In this document: in pieces, positions 24,322-34,250 of the stretch
How the letters are laid out: every line of letters starts with the position of its first letter
How positions within the stretch are numbered: position 1 is the stretch's first letter
From: Actinomycetota bacterium
GTDB lineage: Bacteria; Actinomycetota; Acidimicrobiia; Acidimicrobiales; RAAP-2
Direction of reading: 5' to 3'
NCBI GenBank assembly: GCA_009726065.1
Contig: WLNA01000003.1
Coordinates: 1 to 46,106, forward strand
Length of the DNA stretch: 46,106 nt
Notes under the pieces: generated by a model
The model's input: the letters and a program-made list of their open reading frames with translations, nothing else
The model's database searches: none
Told to the model about the DNA's origin: nothing
Program-made: the position numbers and the translations under genes

Positions 24322-27300
24322 TTAGTGATCCCCTAGCGTGCGAGACGCCTCGACAATGGCCCGTGAATTTGGTCGCCAGTGGAACGACCCGTCTCCGATG
24401 GGATCTTCTGGGCGGGCGGCAGAACGAAGCAGGAAGTAGGCCGCTCCACCTAAGTGGATATCGGGTTCGTAGTTAGGCATCGTCCGCACCAGGTGTCGAT
24501 GAAGCGCCACGAGATACAGAGTCGCCTGAAGGGCGTAATCGTGGGCGCTCATGTAACGAGCAATTTTCTCCGGGGCGAAGGGGCGAACATCACCAGGCAT
24601 CTGGTCCGTCTTGTAGTCAATAATCACGAAAGATCCATCATCGCGTTGGAAGACCAGGTCAAGACTTCCCACGGCGAAGCCCTCAGAGAATCCATCGGCC
24701 AATTCCAGAGTGGCGAAGTAGGCATCAAAAATACTGCGGCCATCGGCACCCGAGTCATCGAACTGGCGCATGGCACGAGCCAATGCTCGGATCTGTTCGG
24801 GGCGGGTGGTCTCGCCAAGCGAGACCATGAAGCGCATTTCCGTAACGCTTCGAGCTTCAGGAATCTCGGTCAGGCTTCGTCCATCGAGGTACGCCAGTGG
24901 TGTCGTAGCAGCCGTGGTGAGGGTGCGATACAGCACCGAATCATTACCAGGCACCGCTAGCCCCTCGTTGGCGAGTTCACGCTTGGCGAGCGTAATGACG
25001 TCAACGCCAACCTGACCGACCGAGTGCTCCAAGACGGCGTGAATGGCCCGGCCTAGCTCCTTGCCGGCCAGGGAACCGAAGGCACCCTTGACACTGCTGG
25101 CGATGGCGTCACTGTCATCCGTCAAGTATTCGTCATCACCCTGGAACCCTTCACTATCTGGAAGGGCCACGATTGACGGAGCCTCACCCAGACGCTCGGC
25201 CATCTGCGTATATGACCACCGGCGCTCGCGGAACGCCAGCGGAATTGGTGTCGCACTGACGTACTTCGTGACCGCCGGATCAACTGCTGCCGGAACTTCC
25301 GCGGCTCCATGTGGCTCCCTGGCGGGGACACCACTACCCGGAAGCGTGCTGCCGTGTTTCGAGAGCGCAATGCTTGGAATTTCGCTCCACAGTGGCGTCA
25401 AGTACTCAAAGACCACCTCATCGGTTGGCTTCGGGAAGGAACTGCTCTCGACAAAGTTCGAGAGCAGTTCGAGGAAGGGGAAATTGGCGACCGACGACTC
25501 AACGCCTAAGCCTTCACGTTGCGTAAACATACGCACCCACTCGGGACTTTCGGGTTTATAGAAACCGCTGGGTGTGGGGACCAGAACCCACGCCACCAAG
25601 TGGCGCACCGCGCGAGTCATCGCCACGTAGATCATGCGCCGCGTCTCGGCCGCCAGGTCGGCACGACGGCGTACCTTGCGCTCTGCTACCTGTCCCCAGG
25701 GAATCAGAGAGGCCACATCGATAGTCACACAGCCGGGGGCATCCCAGCGGATGAGCCCATTCAGTCGTTCGTACTCTCGTGTAGAGCGCTCAATGCTGGG
25801 GAACTGTCGAAGCATGTAGGGCAGGAGCACCGTAGAAAACTCGAGACCCTTGGACTTATGAATCGTCATGATCTGCACGGCGTCCGACTCCGTTTCGAGA
25901 CGGCGAGCCTCCACCTTCTCGTCACTCGATTCCGTCTCACGAGCGGCATCGAGCCACGTCAATAAGAGCGGGAGCGCCCGAATGTCGCGACACTCCCTCG
26001 CTAATGCCTCGGTCAGGTGCAGCAGGTCGGTGATGTTGCGCTCGCCATCACGCGTCGCGAGCGTCGTCTCCATTACCTGCTGGCTGCGGACGAAGCGAAC
26101 TACGGCCGAGACGCCAAAGCGGGCGAAGTCACTCACGACCTCGTTGATTTCCACGTGCAGGTTGTCAATCTCTCTAAACCACGTCATCGCTAATGCGGCG
26201 GTGTAGGCCACGTGCTCGGGTTCGGCCAGAGCCGCCAACAGCAGGCGGAGATGCAGAGCCGCAGGGCTCTTAAAGACATCATCATCCGATGAAGAGACGG
26301 ACGGAATGTGATTCGCACGAAGTTGCGACTGAATCATCAAGCACTGGCGATTGGTGTAACACAGGACCGCAATGTCGGAGTACTTTTCGCCTCGTTCGTG
26401 CAGCAGTTGCACGTAACGAACGACATCTTCTTCCGTGGTGTCGCTCTTGGCTTCATACTTGCCCGCTCGCACGTGAACCGATGCCGTGACTTCGTCGTCG
26501 GCGAGAAGATTCACGGATTGTTCGATTGACTGAGGCCAGGCCCGCGCTGGTTCAAACGTGATCGACGAGGACGCCGCGCTGGCCGTGGGGTAGGTAAACG
26601 ATGCCCCCCGAAAGACGGTGTTCACGGCGTCGAGCACACCTTCGGTAGAGCGGTGATTGAAGTTCAGTGTCGAAATCGGTACACCGTCTCGCTCGCACTG
26701 ATCTCGAACGGCGAGGAACGTGTCGACACTTCCGGAACGGAAGGCGTAGATAGCCTGTTTGGGATCACCGACCATGACTAGTCGCGTCTCGGGTGCGCCC
26801 TTAAACAGATCTTCAAAGATGGACCACTGCAGTGGATCGGTGTCCTGGAATTCATCAATCATCACCACACGGAAGTTGTGGCGCATCTCCTGTTTAAAAG
26901 CCCGGCCGTGTGGTCCGTCGAGACGACGACGAAGCGCCACTAAGAGGTCACCAAACGTGGTCAGGCCGGCCGCTTCGAGGAGCTCGACATACCGACGCGA
27001 CGTGTCTTCGACAATCATGCGGCTAAACAGCGCCACGTCTCGGTGGGGATCTTCTACAAGGTCACCCTCGCTGGGCACTAGGCGAAGCGTGGATGGCAGA
27101 GGCACATGGGAGCCACGACCACCCGCGTCGTAGTAGTCAAAGGCCAGTTTCTCAATGAGTTCCACGAGAGAGATTTGGCTTAACTGGCGGTAGAGATCAG
27201 GGGACTTTCGCACCGCACTCGCGAGTACTTCATTAAAGGCCTGTGCCTTTAAACGATCTCCCGTCATGATTTGACGAGTTGGCGCGTCGGAGTAGTCCTG

Positions 27301-27765
27301 CGCAAAGGAGTGAATAGTCTGCGCCCGCAGCCCATCGAGTTCGCCGAGCTTGCGCCGACCGCGGGTCAACCACTCCGCGCAGGTGGGGGCATCGAGGTGA
27401 CGGTAGACCTGGCGCCAATCTTGCGTTAGAACCAGCGCAATCTTTTCTTCGGGAACTCCAAGGAGGTCGTCACGAGTCTTGCGTTCAAAAGATGCCCAGT
27501 TAGCCTCGGGATTCTCGAGAAACGTGACGACACTACGCAACTGGTCTCGAACGCGACTCCGAAGGTTTCGGGCGGCATCACGGGTAAAGGTGACGACCAG
27601 CATGGCGGTGGGATCAATGTCGTCTTCAATGAGGAGCCGGGATGCCAAGTGGGCCAATGTCCACGTCTTACCGCTGCCGGCACTCGCCTCAATGAGGAGG
27701 GGATGAGGTACGGCATCTCGTCCTTCTAGTCGTAATGGACTATGCACAACATCAAAGGGTTTCAT
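24322..27765 (-). CDS. recB: RecBCD enzyme, RecB subunit (helicase-nuclease)
   Basis: This 1147-residue protein has a UvrD-like helicase with Walker A ASAGSGKT (27-34), DEFQDTDPLQW (motif II), VGDPKQAIYAFRSG (motif III), IMTIHKSKGLEF and IYVAMTRAVRHL (motifs V/VI). The C-terminal nuclease domain has an early helix LGRAIHAVLEH and the PD-(D/E)xK-type site GSLDLVF (D1036) with VIIDYKTDQ (D1050, K1052). These residues are intact, so nuclease activity is expected. The ATG at 27765 lies inside the end of recC (14-nt overlap) and is preceded by GGAGGT within recC, indicating coupled translation. Confidence 0.93.
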   Translation of the reverse strand: MKPFDVVHSPLRLEGRDAVPHPLLIEASAGSGKTWTLAHLASRLLIEDDIDPTAMLVVTFTRDAARNLRSRVRDQLRSVVTFLENPEANWASFERKTRDDLLGVPEEKIALVLTQDWRQVYRHLDAPTCAEWLTRGRRKLGELDGLRAQTIHSFAQDYSDAPTRQIMTGDRLKAQAFNEVLASAVRKSPDLYRQLSQISLVELIEKLAFDYYDAGGRGSHVPLPSTLRLVPSEGDLVEDPHRDVALFSRMIVEDTSRRYVELLEAAGLTTFGDLLVALRRRLDGPHGRAFKQEMRHNFRVVMIDEFQDTDPLQWSIFEDLFKGAPETRLVMVGDPKQAIYAFRSGSVDTFLAVRDQCERDGVPISTLNFNHRSTEGVLDAVNTVFRGASFTYPTASAASSSITFEPARAWPQSIEQSVNLLADDEVTASVHVRAGKYEAKSDTTEEDVVRYVQLLHERGEKYSDIAVLCYTNRQCLMIQSQLRANHIPSVSSSDDDVFKSPAALHLRLLLAALAEPEHVAYTAALAMTWFREIDNLHVEINEVVSDFARFGVSAVVRFVRSQQVMETTLATRDGERNITDLLHLTEALARECRDIRALPLLLTWLDAARETESSDEKVEARRLETESDAVQIMTIHKSKGLEFSTVLLPYMLRQFPSIERSTREYERLNGLIRWDAPGCVTIDVASLIPWGQVAERKVRRRADLAAETRRMIYVAMTRAVRHLVAWVLVPTPSGFYKPESPEWVRMFTQREGLGVESSVANFPFLELLSNFVESSSFPKPTDEVVFEYLTPLWSEIPSIALSKHGSTLPGSGVPAREPHGAAEVPAAVDPAVTKYVSATPIPLAFRERRWSYTQMAERLGEAPSIVALPDSEGFQGDDEYLTDDSDAIASSVKGAFGSLAGKELGRAIHAVLEHSVGQVGVDVITLAKRELANEGLAVPGNDSVLYRTLTTAATTPLAYLDGRSLTEIPEARSVTEMRFMVSLGETTRPEQIRALARAMRQFDDSGADGRSIFDAYFATLELADGFSEGFAVGSLDLVFQRDDGSFVIIDYKTDQMPGDVRPFAPEKIARYMSAHDYALQATLYLVALHRHLVRTMPNYEPDIHLGGAAYFLLRSAARPEDPIGDGSFHWRPNSRAIVEASRTLGDH

Positions 27766-30700
27766 CGTCGACCTCCACCCCTCGAGACCACGTTGAGCTG
27801 CCTTCGTTAACCAAAATAATTAGTGGTGCCAGATTCTCGACAAGTTGATCAGTGATCCGACCAAATGCCCGACCGTAGATATCACCGAGCTCTTCGAACG
27901 TGAAGGGCAGTAGTAGCTGATTGATGGGGTCCTTACTCTCACCCTCGTCGGCGTCAAAGCCACCTTCCCATATCTCCTCCGCTCTCTTGCTACCGAAGAG
28001 TTTCTTGTAGCTGCCCGCGTGGGCGCCCTTCTTGTCGGTCAGGGCGTGTAGCGAAGTACGGCGGACGAAGACTGGTGGGTGCGAATACTGACTGTCGTAG
28101 ATCCGAGCAATCATGCGAATGAAAACCGTGGCGTTCTCAATCGCCGTATCCACCGGCCACTTCAACGTCACCCAGGCGTTGTGTTCGGCCTCGGCTTCTT
28201 CGGCCAAGCGGGCGACCACGAGGCGAACTGGCTTAGTCGTGGCGAGCGTGGCGATACTGAGCTGCAAAACGCCCGGTAAAAACGCAGACTCCAACTTCGA
28301 GCTGGTGGTAGTGCGAACGATTAAGACTTCATCATCGAGTTCGTAGACGCTCACGTCACCACGAAGAAGTTCTCGAGGTTTTTGACCAACGCAAAACCCT
28401 GGCGGTAGCGAAAGAACTGAGGGTTCCACCCCGAGAGCCTGAATGTCGGCCCGGTGATTCCGCACGAAATTCCCGAGACGGGTTCGATCAATTTTGGATT
28501 CGACTTCGAATCGAAAGGCGGGCGCCACTAGGCCCGTGAGGTCATCAATGTGCTCTCCCATTTCGCCGAAATCCCGGGTCAACCCTTCGGCTACCAATTG
28601 ACGTTTGATAGTGGGTACTTCACGATGCGGCGAAAGCCCCCGTCGCGGCGTGCGTCCGGCTTCGTCGTTCGAGTCGGCGATGCGGGCGTTGCCGAGGAAC
28701 TTGGTGGCGTAGGTTCCTTGAGGGTTTTTTAGGAATCGCTCCAGTTCAATGAGGTCTATCTCGAGCGGAGCACTCTCACGTTTCGTCGAGACCGGTACAT
28801 CTGATTCGAGATTGAGGTCAGCATTCACCCGCGCCAACAGCAGCGTGGCGAGTTGGGCGTGAGCTCCGTCTAGCGAGAACGCGGTAGAGAGCAAGCCATC
28901 CGACTCCGAAAGAGTTGGTACGACGTCGGCGATCACTTTCTCCGTCTCAATATTGATAGAGAATCCGTGGCGGGGATGACGACGCATGGCGATGCCTTGA
29001 TGGCCGAGGATGGGTCGCAGCGCGCCATCGAGTTCCGCGAGCGGTACCGAGAGGCCAATGGGAGAACTATCTCGCACCGACCGATCCGTCGTAAAGAGGA
29101 CCACCCGGTGAGTGGTCGAGAGAAGCTGTGCCAAAAGACTGCTGCGAAAGCGAGTTCGAGGTGACGGGTCGCCAGCCCGGGCCGGAGCGAGGTGGGCCGG
29201 TGGTGACATCGGAGACGGGATCAAATCATCGTCAAGGCCGAGGATGCACGTCACCGCAAAGGGTGCATCAGCCAGGCCGTCAATGCCCTGCACCACGACC
29301 CCCCCACGACCGAAAGTCTGTCCACCACCGAGCGAGAGGGCGAGCGATTCAACGAAATCACGGGCTTCGCTGAAGGAAAGATTGGGATTGGACGTGTCGG
29401 CCACACGGCCGAGTCGTTCGAAGATTTTTTCCAGCCCATTATCAGTGACATCCGGGATGAAGCCGATGAGTCGCTCGGCAATGTCTCGATACCAAGCAAC
29501 CCACTCGATGAGGGGTCGCACTTTGGCAACCTCGTGCTGCGCGGTGAGCAGACAGTCGGTTAGTTCAGCGACGGCGGCCATCGTTTCGCGGTCCTCGGCG
29601 ACACCGAGTGGGGCAATCGGAGCTGCCACCGACCGTGTCTCTTCAAAGACTGAAGCCAGCAGGCCACGGTCGGTAAATCGCCGCCAAGTTCCTGAATCAT
29701 CCCCCGCGCTAAAGATTTCGAGACTGGCGCGGCTCTCGCCATCCAGCCCCAGACTCAATGCATCCAGAGCCTGCTCGCGAAGCCGCTCGCCATTGGCCTG
29801 GTTGATTCCCAAACCGGCGAGCAGGGCTGGCTGGCTCAGGAGCGCAATGAAATCGTTAACGGTGTGGTGCGAGTCAATCGTGCGCAGAAATCGCTCGAAC
29901 GCTTCCAGTCGGAAACTGGCTCGAGCCAAACTGGGGTCGGCCACTTCGAACTGCAGCGACTGTCGAGTGCTTCCCTGGTGACGCCACTCCGCATCAAAGA
30001 GCGGTGCAAACTGCGTGGGGTCGGTCGTGACGACCCGGACTTGGTGCGGCGTAATATCGAGCTCATCGAGTAGTCGGGCAATAACATCGCGAGCAACTTC
30101 CACTTGTCGGCCGGGGCCGACGGTTCCGTGAAGTTGGATCGACTGTACGACCAGGTCGCTGGATACCGACGTGTCTCCGCTGAGCGCTTGGCGCAGAACG
30201 CGCGGTTCATCAGCGCAGATGGTGACACGTGCGGTGGGGCAGGCGTCCCGCCAAAACTGCCAGTGCGCCCACTGGGTGGCGCCCCACGTGGTGATGAGTG
30301 AAGTCTCGCCCTCGTGCACCAGAGGATCAACTGAGGGGAGAGTGAGATACACCTGTACCGGGGCACTCGCCGATACTCGGCTCACCACCGAGGGCAGAAG
30401 CGCACCGTGCGCCAATTCGCGGATGCCAAAGATCACGCACTGAGTAGTCGCGGTCATTTCGTTGACCCGCAGCGCCTCCCACGGAGTTTTGAGTCCCTGG
30501 GCACGCAGCGTGGCGACCACGTTGGCCTCAATACCCTGATCGACGCCTAGCAGGTAATCCTCGAACCGGTCCGGGCGCCAGAGCAGAACTTCACGGAGAT
30601 TACGAGCACGAGTCGATGCCGCCGTAATAGTGAGCGGCGTCTGACCCCGGTGCGCCAGTATCTGGCCGGTTAGGGCGAGCGTGCCCCAGGCCTCAAAGTG

Positions 30701-30931
30701 GTGCGGATCGTCGTAGAGGGTGTTGGCCAGAAACGGGTCAACGAGCAGAATGTCCCAGTTGGCGATAGCGCCCCACTGAGACGCAACGTACTGCTCCAAC
30801 CACTGACCCACCTGGGGACTTGGCACCACGATGGTCCGCTTCTGGAGTGGTGAGTCCTGACCGATTGATTCCAGCAACTTGTCCGCCAGCGGGCGTAGAC
30901 CCTCGCCTTGGAAAAGTGACACGGTGCTCAT
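27752..30931 (-). CDS. recC: RecBCD enzyme, RecC subunit
   Basis: This protein of about 1060 residues is typical of actinobacterial RecC, with the N-terminal VSLFQGEGLRPLADKLLESIGQ and KRTIVVPSPQVGQWLEQYVASQ and the inactive-helicase layout of the family. RecC holds the DNA, splits the strands and scans for the recombination signal. I prefer the ATG at 30931; a TTG at 30940 is also in frame. TACCCT lies 8 nt before the ATG, suggesting a very short or absent leader. It is the first gene of recC-recB-recD and begins 65 nt after the monooxygenase gene ends. Confidence 0.9.
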   Translation of the reverse strand: MSTVSLFQGEGLRPLADKLLESIGQDSPLQKRTIVVPSPQVGQWLEQYVASQWGAIANWDILLVDPFLANTLYDDPHHFEAWGTLALTGQILAHRGQTPLTITAASTRARNLREVLLWRPDRFEDYLLGVDQGIEANVVATLRAQGLKTPWEALRVNEMTATTQCVIFGIRELAHGALLPSVVSRVSASAPVQVYLTLPSVDPLVHEGETSLITTWGATQWAHWQFWRDACPTARVTICADEPRVLRQALSGDTSVSSDLVVQSIQLHGTVGPGRQVEVARDVIARLLDELDITPHQVRVVTTDPTQFAPLFDAEWRHQGSTRQSLQFEVADPSLARASFRLEAFERFLRTIDSHHTVNDFIALLSQPALLAGLGINQANGERLREQALDALSLGLDGESRASLEIFSAGDDSGTWRRFTDRGLLASVFEETRSVAAPIAPLGVAEDRETMAAVAELTDCLLTAQHEVAKVRPLIEWVAWYRDIAERLIGFIPDVTDNGLEKIFERLGRVADTSNPNLSFSEARDFVESLALSLGGGQTFGRGGVVVQGIDGLADAPFAVTCILGLDDDLIPSPMSPPAHLAPARAGDPSPRTRFRSSLLAQLLSTTHRVVLFTTDRSVRDSSPIGLSVPLAELDGALRPILGHQGIAMRRHPRHGFSINIETEKVIADVVPTLSESDGLLSTAFSLDGAHAQLATLLLARVNADLNLESDVPVSTKRESAPLEIDLIELERFLKNPQGTYATKFLGNARIADSNDEAGRTPRRGLSPHREVPTIKRQLVAEGLTRDFGEMGEHIDDLTGLVAPAFRFEVESKIDRTRLGNFVRNHRADIQALGVEPSVLSLPPGFCVGQKPRELLRGDVSVYELDDEVLIVRTTTSSKLESAFLPGVLQLSIATLATTKPVRLVVARLAEEAEAEHNAWVTLKWPVDTAIENATVFIRMIARIYDSQYSHPPVFVRRTSLHALTDKKGAHAGSYKKLFGSKRAEEIWEGGFDADEGESKDPINQLLLPFTFEELGDIYGRAFGRITDQLVENLAPLIILVNEGSSTWSRGVEVDDETL

Positions 30932-30996
30932 CGTGCTCAAGGGTATCGGAGCCCTAGGACGGCGCCCCGCCTGCCGCCATCAAGATTGAGGAGAAA

Positions 30997-32475
30997 TTAC
31001 GAACGAAATTGGAGGCAGCCGTCGTCGAAAGTTTCGTCGACGAACTCTTCCCGCTCGGCCCAAAAATCCATGCTCATCTGCCACGGAGCGTGCTCGCCCG
31101 CCTTCGGCATCAAGTGTTCGGCCCGAATGAGATATCCCGGGTTGAACTGCTTGGGGTCGACAAAGGGTTGGAGGGCCATCGAAGCATCGACGGGACGCAG
31201 CTCGGGCACCACCGTAGAGGCCCCCACGGCGTTCATGTGTTCCAACAGTCCGCAGACGTACTGACTCACCAGATCGGCCCGCATGGTCCAACTCAACCGC
31301 AGGGCACCGAAGGTCCAGGCCAAGTTCGGCAGATTGGTGAACAGCATTCCGCGGTAGGTCACCGAGTTGGCGAAGTTCACGTCTTCACCATTTACTGAAA
31401 ATTGCACTTCACCGAGTACGGAGAGATTAAATCCCGTGGCCGTAATAACAATGTCTGCGGGGATGAAGACGCCGTCGATGGTCTCAATGCCCTGTTCGGT
31501 GAACGTCTTAATCTCATCGGTCACCATGGAGACCTTGCCCTCTGAAATTTTGGCGAAGAGGTCACCATCCAAGATGCGACAGACCCGCTGATCTTGGGGC
31601 AGGTGTCGAGGTGTGAAATGGCGCTCAACGTCGTAACCCTCTGGCAACTGCTTGGCCACCATGGAGATCAACGTGGACTTAGAGATTTCGGGGTGGAGCT
31701 GTTGAATCTGGACTAGCGATTGCATTTCCGCGACCGACTTGCGTCGAACAATCTCGTGAATCCACTCCTCGGGCGTGCCGTACTGACGCAGCTGGTCGGC
31801 CAGGGGCTCAACGTTGGGGCTCTGGAAGAAGTAGGTCGGTGAGCGCTGCAATACGGTGACGTGAGCACTCTCGTCGGCAATGTTGGGCACCAGGGTCGCC
31901 ATGGTGGCGCCAGAACCGATGACGACCACGCGCTTGCCGGCCAGATCGATGTCGGTCGGCCAATTCTGAGGGTGGATGACTTGCCCCTTAAATGATGCAA
32001 AGCCCGGCCACTCGGGGGTGTAGCCCGCTTCGTGGCGGTAGTAGCCGTGACACATCCAGAGAAATTTGGTCGTCAGCGAAAACTCTTCGGTACCGTGCTT
32101 TCCGCGAACGGTCCAACGCGCGGCAGTGGGGTCCCAACTGGCATCGGTGATCTGGCGGCCAAAGAAGAAGTTGTCGGTGAGTTGGAACTCGTCAATCGTC
32201 TCGCCGATGTACTGCTGGATGGCCGAAGCATCGGCGTAGGGGGCACCGACCCACGGCTTAAAGGAAAAGCCCAACGTGTAGGCCTCGGTGTCGGTGCGAA
32301 CGCCGGGGTACTTGTGAATCAACCACGTTCCACCGAATGACTCGTGGGTGTCTACAACAGCAAAGCGTGGAGCGAGTGGTGAGTGGGCCAGGTGGTAGGC
32401 CGCGTTAACGCCGGACAGTCCGGCCCCGACGACGAGGACATCAAGGTCAGTGGGCAAGGTTCCAGAAATACTCAT
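30997..32475 (-). CDS. Flavin monooxygenase, Baeyer-Villiger type
   Basis: This 492-residue flavoprotein has two Rossmann motifs: GAGLSG (17-22) for FAD and GSGATMA (187-193) for NADPH. Between them lies FKGQVIHPQNW (162-172), an exact match to the Baeyer-Villiger fingerprint FxGxxxHxxxW. FGGTWLIHKYPGVRTD (47-62) is also typical. These enzymes insert oxygen next to ketones or oxidise heteroatoms, using NADPH and O2. The ATG at 32475 has AAAGAG somewhat upstream. It lies between the ABC-F gene and recC on the same strand. The substrate is unknown. Confidence 0.88.
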   Translation of the reverse strand: MSISGTLPTDLDVLVVGAGLSGVNAAYHLAHSPLAPRFAVVDTHESFGGTWLIHKYPGVRTDTEAYTLGFSFKPWVGAPYADASAIQQYIGETIDEFQLTDNFFFGRQITDASWDPTAARWTVRGKHGTEEFSLTTKFLWMCHGYYRHEAGYTPEWPGFASFKGQVIHPQNWPTDIDLAGKRVVVIGSGATMATLVPNIADESAHVTVLQRSPTYFFQSPNVEPLADQLRQYGTPEEWIHEIVRRKSVAEMQSLVQIQQLHPEISKSTLISMVAKQLPEGYDVERHFTPRHLPQDQRVCRILDGDLFAKISEGKVSMVTDEIKTFTEQGIETIDGVFIPADIVITATGFNLSVLGEVQFSVNGEDVNFANSVTYRGMLFTNLPNLAWTFGALRLSWTMRADLVSQYVCGLLEHMNAVGASTVVPELRPVDASMALQPFVDPKQFNPGYLIRAEHLMPKAGEHAPWQMSMDFWAEREEFVDETFDDGCLQFRS

Positions 32476-32536
32476 CGGTCATTCACTCTTTCAACCAGCA
32501 CGGGGGTGCTGGAACTCTTCCTCGTAACGCTAGGGC

Positions 32537-34234
32537 TTAGGACTCACTGATTGCCAACCAGCGCTCTTCGGCGTCTTGTAACTCTTGGCGCAGCGCATTC
32601 AGGTCTTTAGTCAATCGACCGGCCTCTTCGTAGTCCGGCGTAGCGGCAATCTTGTCGGCCAACTTGGCCACTTGGCGTTCGATCCGTTCGACGACCTTGC
32701 CGGCTTCTCGCAGCAGCTTGTTCTTCGAGGCCGAATCGGTCGGAGTGGCACTCGTGGTCGCGGCGACGGGAGAATCAATTACGCCGGCGGCTCGGGCAAT
32801 CCACGCATCAATCCCGCCCGGTACGTCGGCTATTGAACCGTCGAGGTGCACCTCTAAGAGGCGATCGGTTGTTTGACTGAGGAAGGCCCGGTCGTGCGAG
32901 ACAACTATCAAGGTGCCCGGCCATTCGGAAAGAAACTCTTCAATGAGACGAATTGTTTCGAGGTCCAAGTCATTAGTCGGTTCGTCCAAGATCAGCACGT
33001 TGGGACGCTTCGACATCGCCAAGAGCAACTGCAGTCGACGACGCTCACCACCGGAGAGTTCAATCGCCTTGGACTGGGGCAGCGACCCCGTAAACCAAAA
33101 GCGCTTCATGAGCGCGACGTCGGCCGGCGATCCAGGAATCCCCCGCGGACCGGCGACGAGCTCTTGGACCGACTTGGATCCATCGAAGTCCTCACCGTGC
33201 TGGTCGAAGTAGGCCAGAACGACGGTGGGGCCGTGCTTCATGGTGCCCATGGTCGGCTCAGTCTTCTGCGCCAGGAGATTGACGAAGGTCGACTTGCCCG
33301 CCCCGTTAGGACCGACGATGCCGATGCGATCCCCGGGACCGAGTTCCAGTGTGACGTCGCGGATGATTTCACGTTCTGTGTTATACGAGAAGTGGACGTT
33401 GTGCGCTTTGATAACGGTGTTGCCCAGACGCGGCATATCGGCGGCCAAATCCAGCGTGCCGCTACGAGCGGCCGCTTCGGGCGTGGCCTGCAAGAGGCGC
33501 TGGGCGGCATCGATGCGGGCTTGAGGTTTCGTGGCTCGCGCTTTGACACCTCGTCGGAGCCACGCCAATTCGCGGCGCGCCAAGTTCTTACGAGTCTGTT
33601 CGGCCGAGGCGGCCTGCTCTTCGCGTTCGGCCTGCGTCTCGAGCAACTTGGAGTAACCACCGGCGTGGGTGTAGGTGTGGCCGCGATCAATCTCCAGCAT
33701 GCGGGTCGTCACCTGATCGAGCAAGAAGCGGTCGTGACTGACGAGCACGATGGCGCCCTTGAAGGCCTTGATCTGTTGCTCGAGCCACTCAATGGCTCCG
33801 AGGTCAAGGTGGTTCGTTGGTTCGTCCAGGATTAAGACGTCATCGGGATTGGCAAAGACGCGGGCTAGAGCTACGCGCTTGAGTTGGCCACCCGAGAGGG
33901 CGTTGATCTGGGTATCGACGGCTTGCAGCATGCCCAGACGATCGAGGGCGGCGTCAATTTCCCAACCACTACCCAGCGCCTCGCGAACCGTGCCCTCGGG
34001 CAGGTGGGGAATCTGCTCTAAGAAACCGACCGTGACGCCACGACCTCGCGTGATATTGCCACCGTCGGGAGCTAGGTCGCCCGCCACAATCCGCAGGAGT
34101 GTCGACTTACCGGCTCCGTTAATTCCAACTACGCCAATACGATCACCGGTCGAAATAGTGAGTCCGAGGTCACGCAGCAGGGTCCGGTCAGAGCCCTCGA
34201 ATGAGACACGTTGAAGATCAAGAAGAATGGCCAA
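32537..34234 (-). CDS. ABC-F family ATPase, Uup-like
   Basis: This 565-residue soluble protein has two ABC domains and no membrane segment. The first has GINGAGKS (38-45), LSGGQLKRVALA and LILDEPTNHLDL; the second has GPNGAGKST, LSGGERRRLQL and LILDEPTNDLDL. Between them is a charged linker. The C-terminus is a coiled coil of about 70 residues (ASKNKLLREAGKVVERIERQ onward), the DNA-binding-type tail of the Uup group. ABC-F proteins act on ribosomes; Uup has also been linked to DNA intermediates, and recC-recB-recD lies just downstream. The start appears to be TTG at 34234, and the gene begins 16 nt after the preceding stop. Confidence 0.88.
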   Translation of the reverse strand: MAILLDLQRVSFEGSDRTLLRDLGLTISTGDRIGVVGINGAGKSTLLRIVAGDLAPDGGNITRGRGVTVGFLEQIPHLPEGTVREALGSGWEIDAALDRLGMLQAVDTQINALSGGQLKRVALARVFANPDDVLILDEPTNHLDLGAIEWLEQQIKAFKGAIVLVSHDRFLLDQVTTRMLEIDRGHTYTHAGGYSKLLETQAEREEQAASAEQTRKNLARRELAWLRRGVKARATKPQARIDAAQRLLQATPEAAARSGTLDLAADMPRLGNTVIKAHNVHFSYNTEREIIRDVTLELGPGDRIGIVGPNGAGKSTFVNLLAQKTEPTMGTMKHGPTVVLAYFDQHGEDFDGSKSVQELVAGPRGIPGSPADVALMKRFWFTGSLPQSKAIELSGGERRRLQLLLAMSKRPNVLILDEPTNDLDLETIRLIEEFLSEWPGTLIVVSHDRAFLSQTTDRLLEVHLDGSIADVPGGIDAWIARAAGVIDSPVAATTSATPTDSASKNKLLREAGKVVERIERQVAKLADKIAATPDYEEAGRLTKDLNALRQELQDAEERWLAISES

Positions 34235-34250
34235 GAGGTACTAAGGCTAC

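Noticed and set aside
29112..29981. Open frame of 289 residues on the plus strand inside recC
   Set aside because: Antisense to recC, very Arg/Ser-rich and without start signal; a shadow of recC codon usage.
32873..33835. Open frame of 320 residues on the plus strand opposite the ABC-F gene
   Set aside because: It lies fully antisense to a gene with clear ATPase motifs, has no ribosome binding site and no family features; long antisense frames are common in such codon usage.
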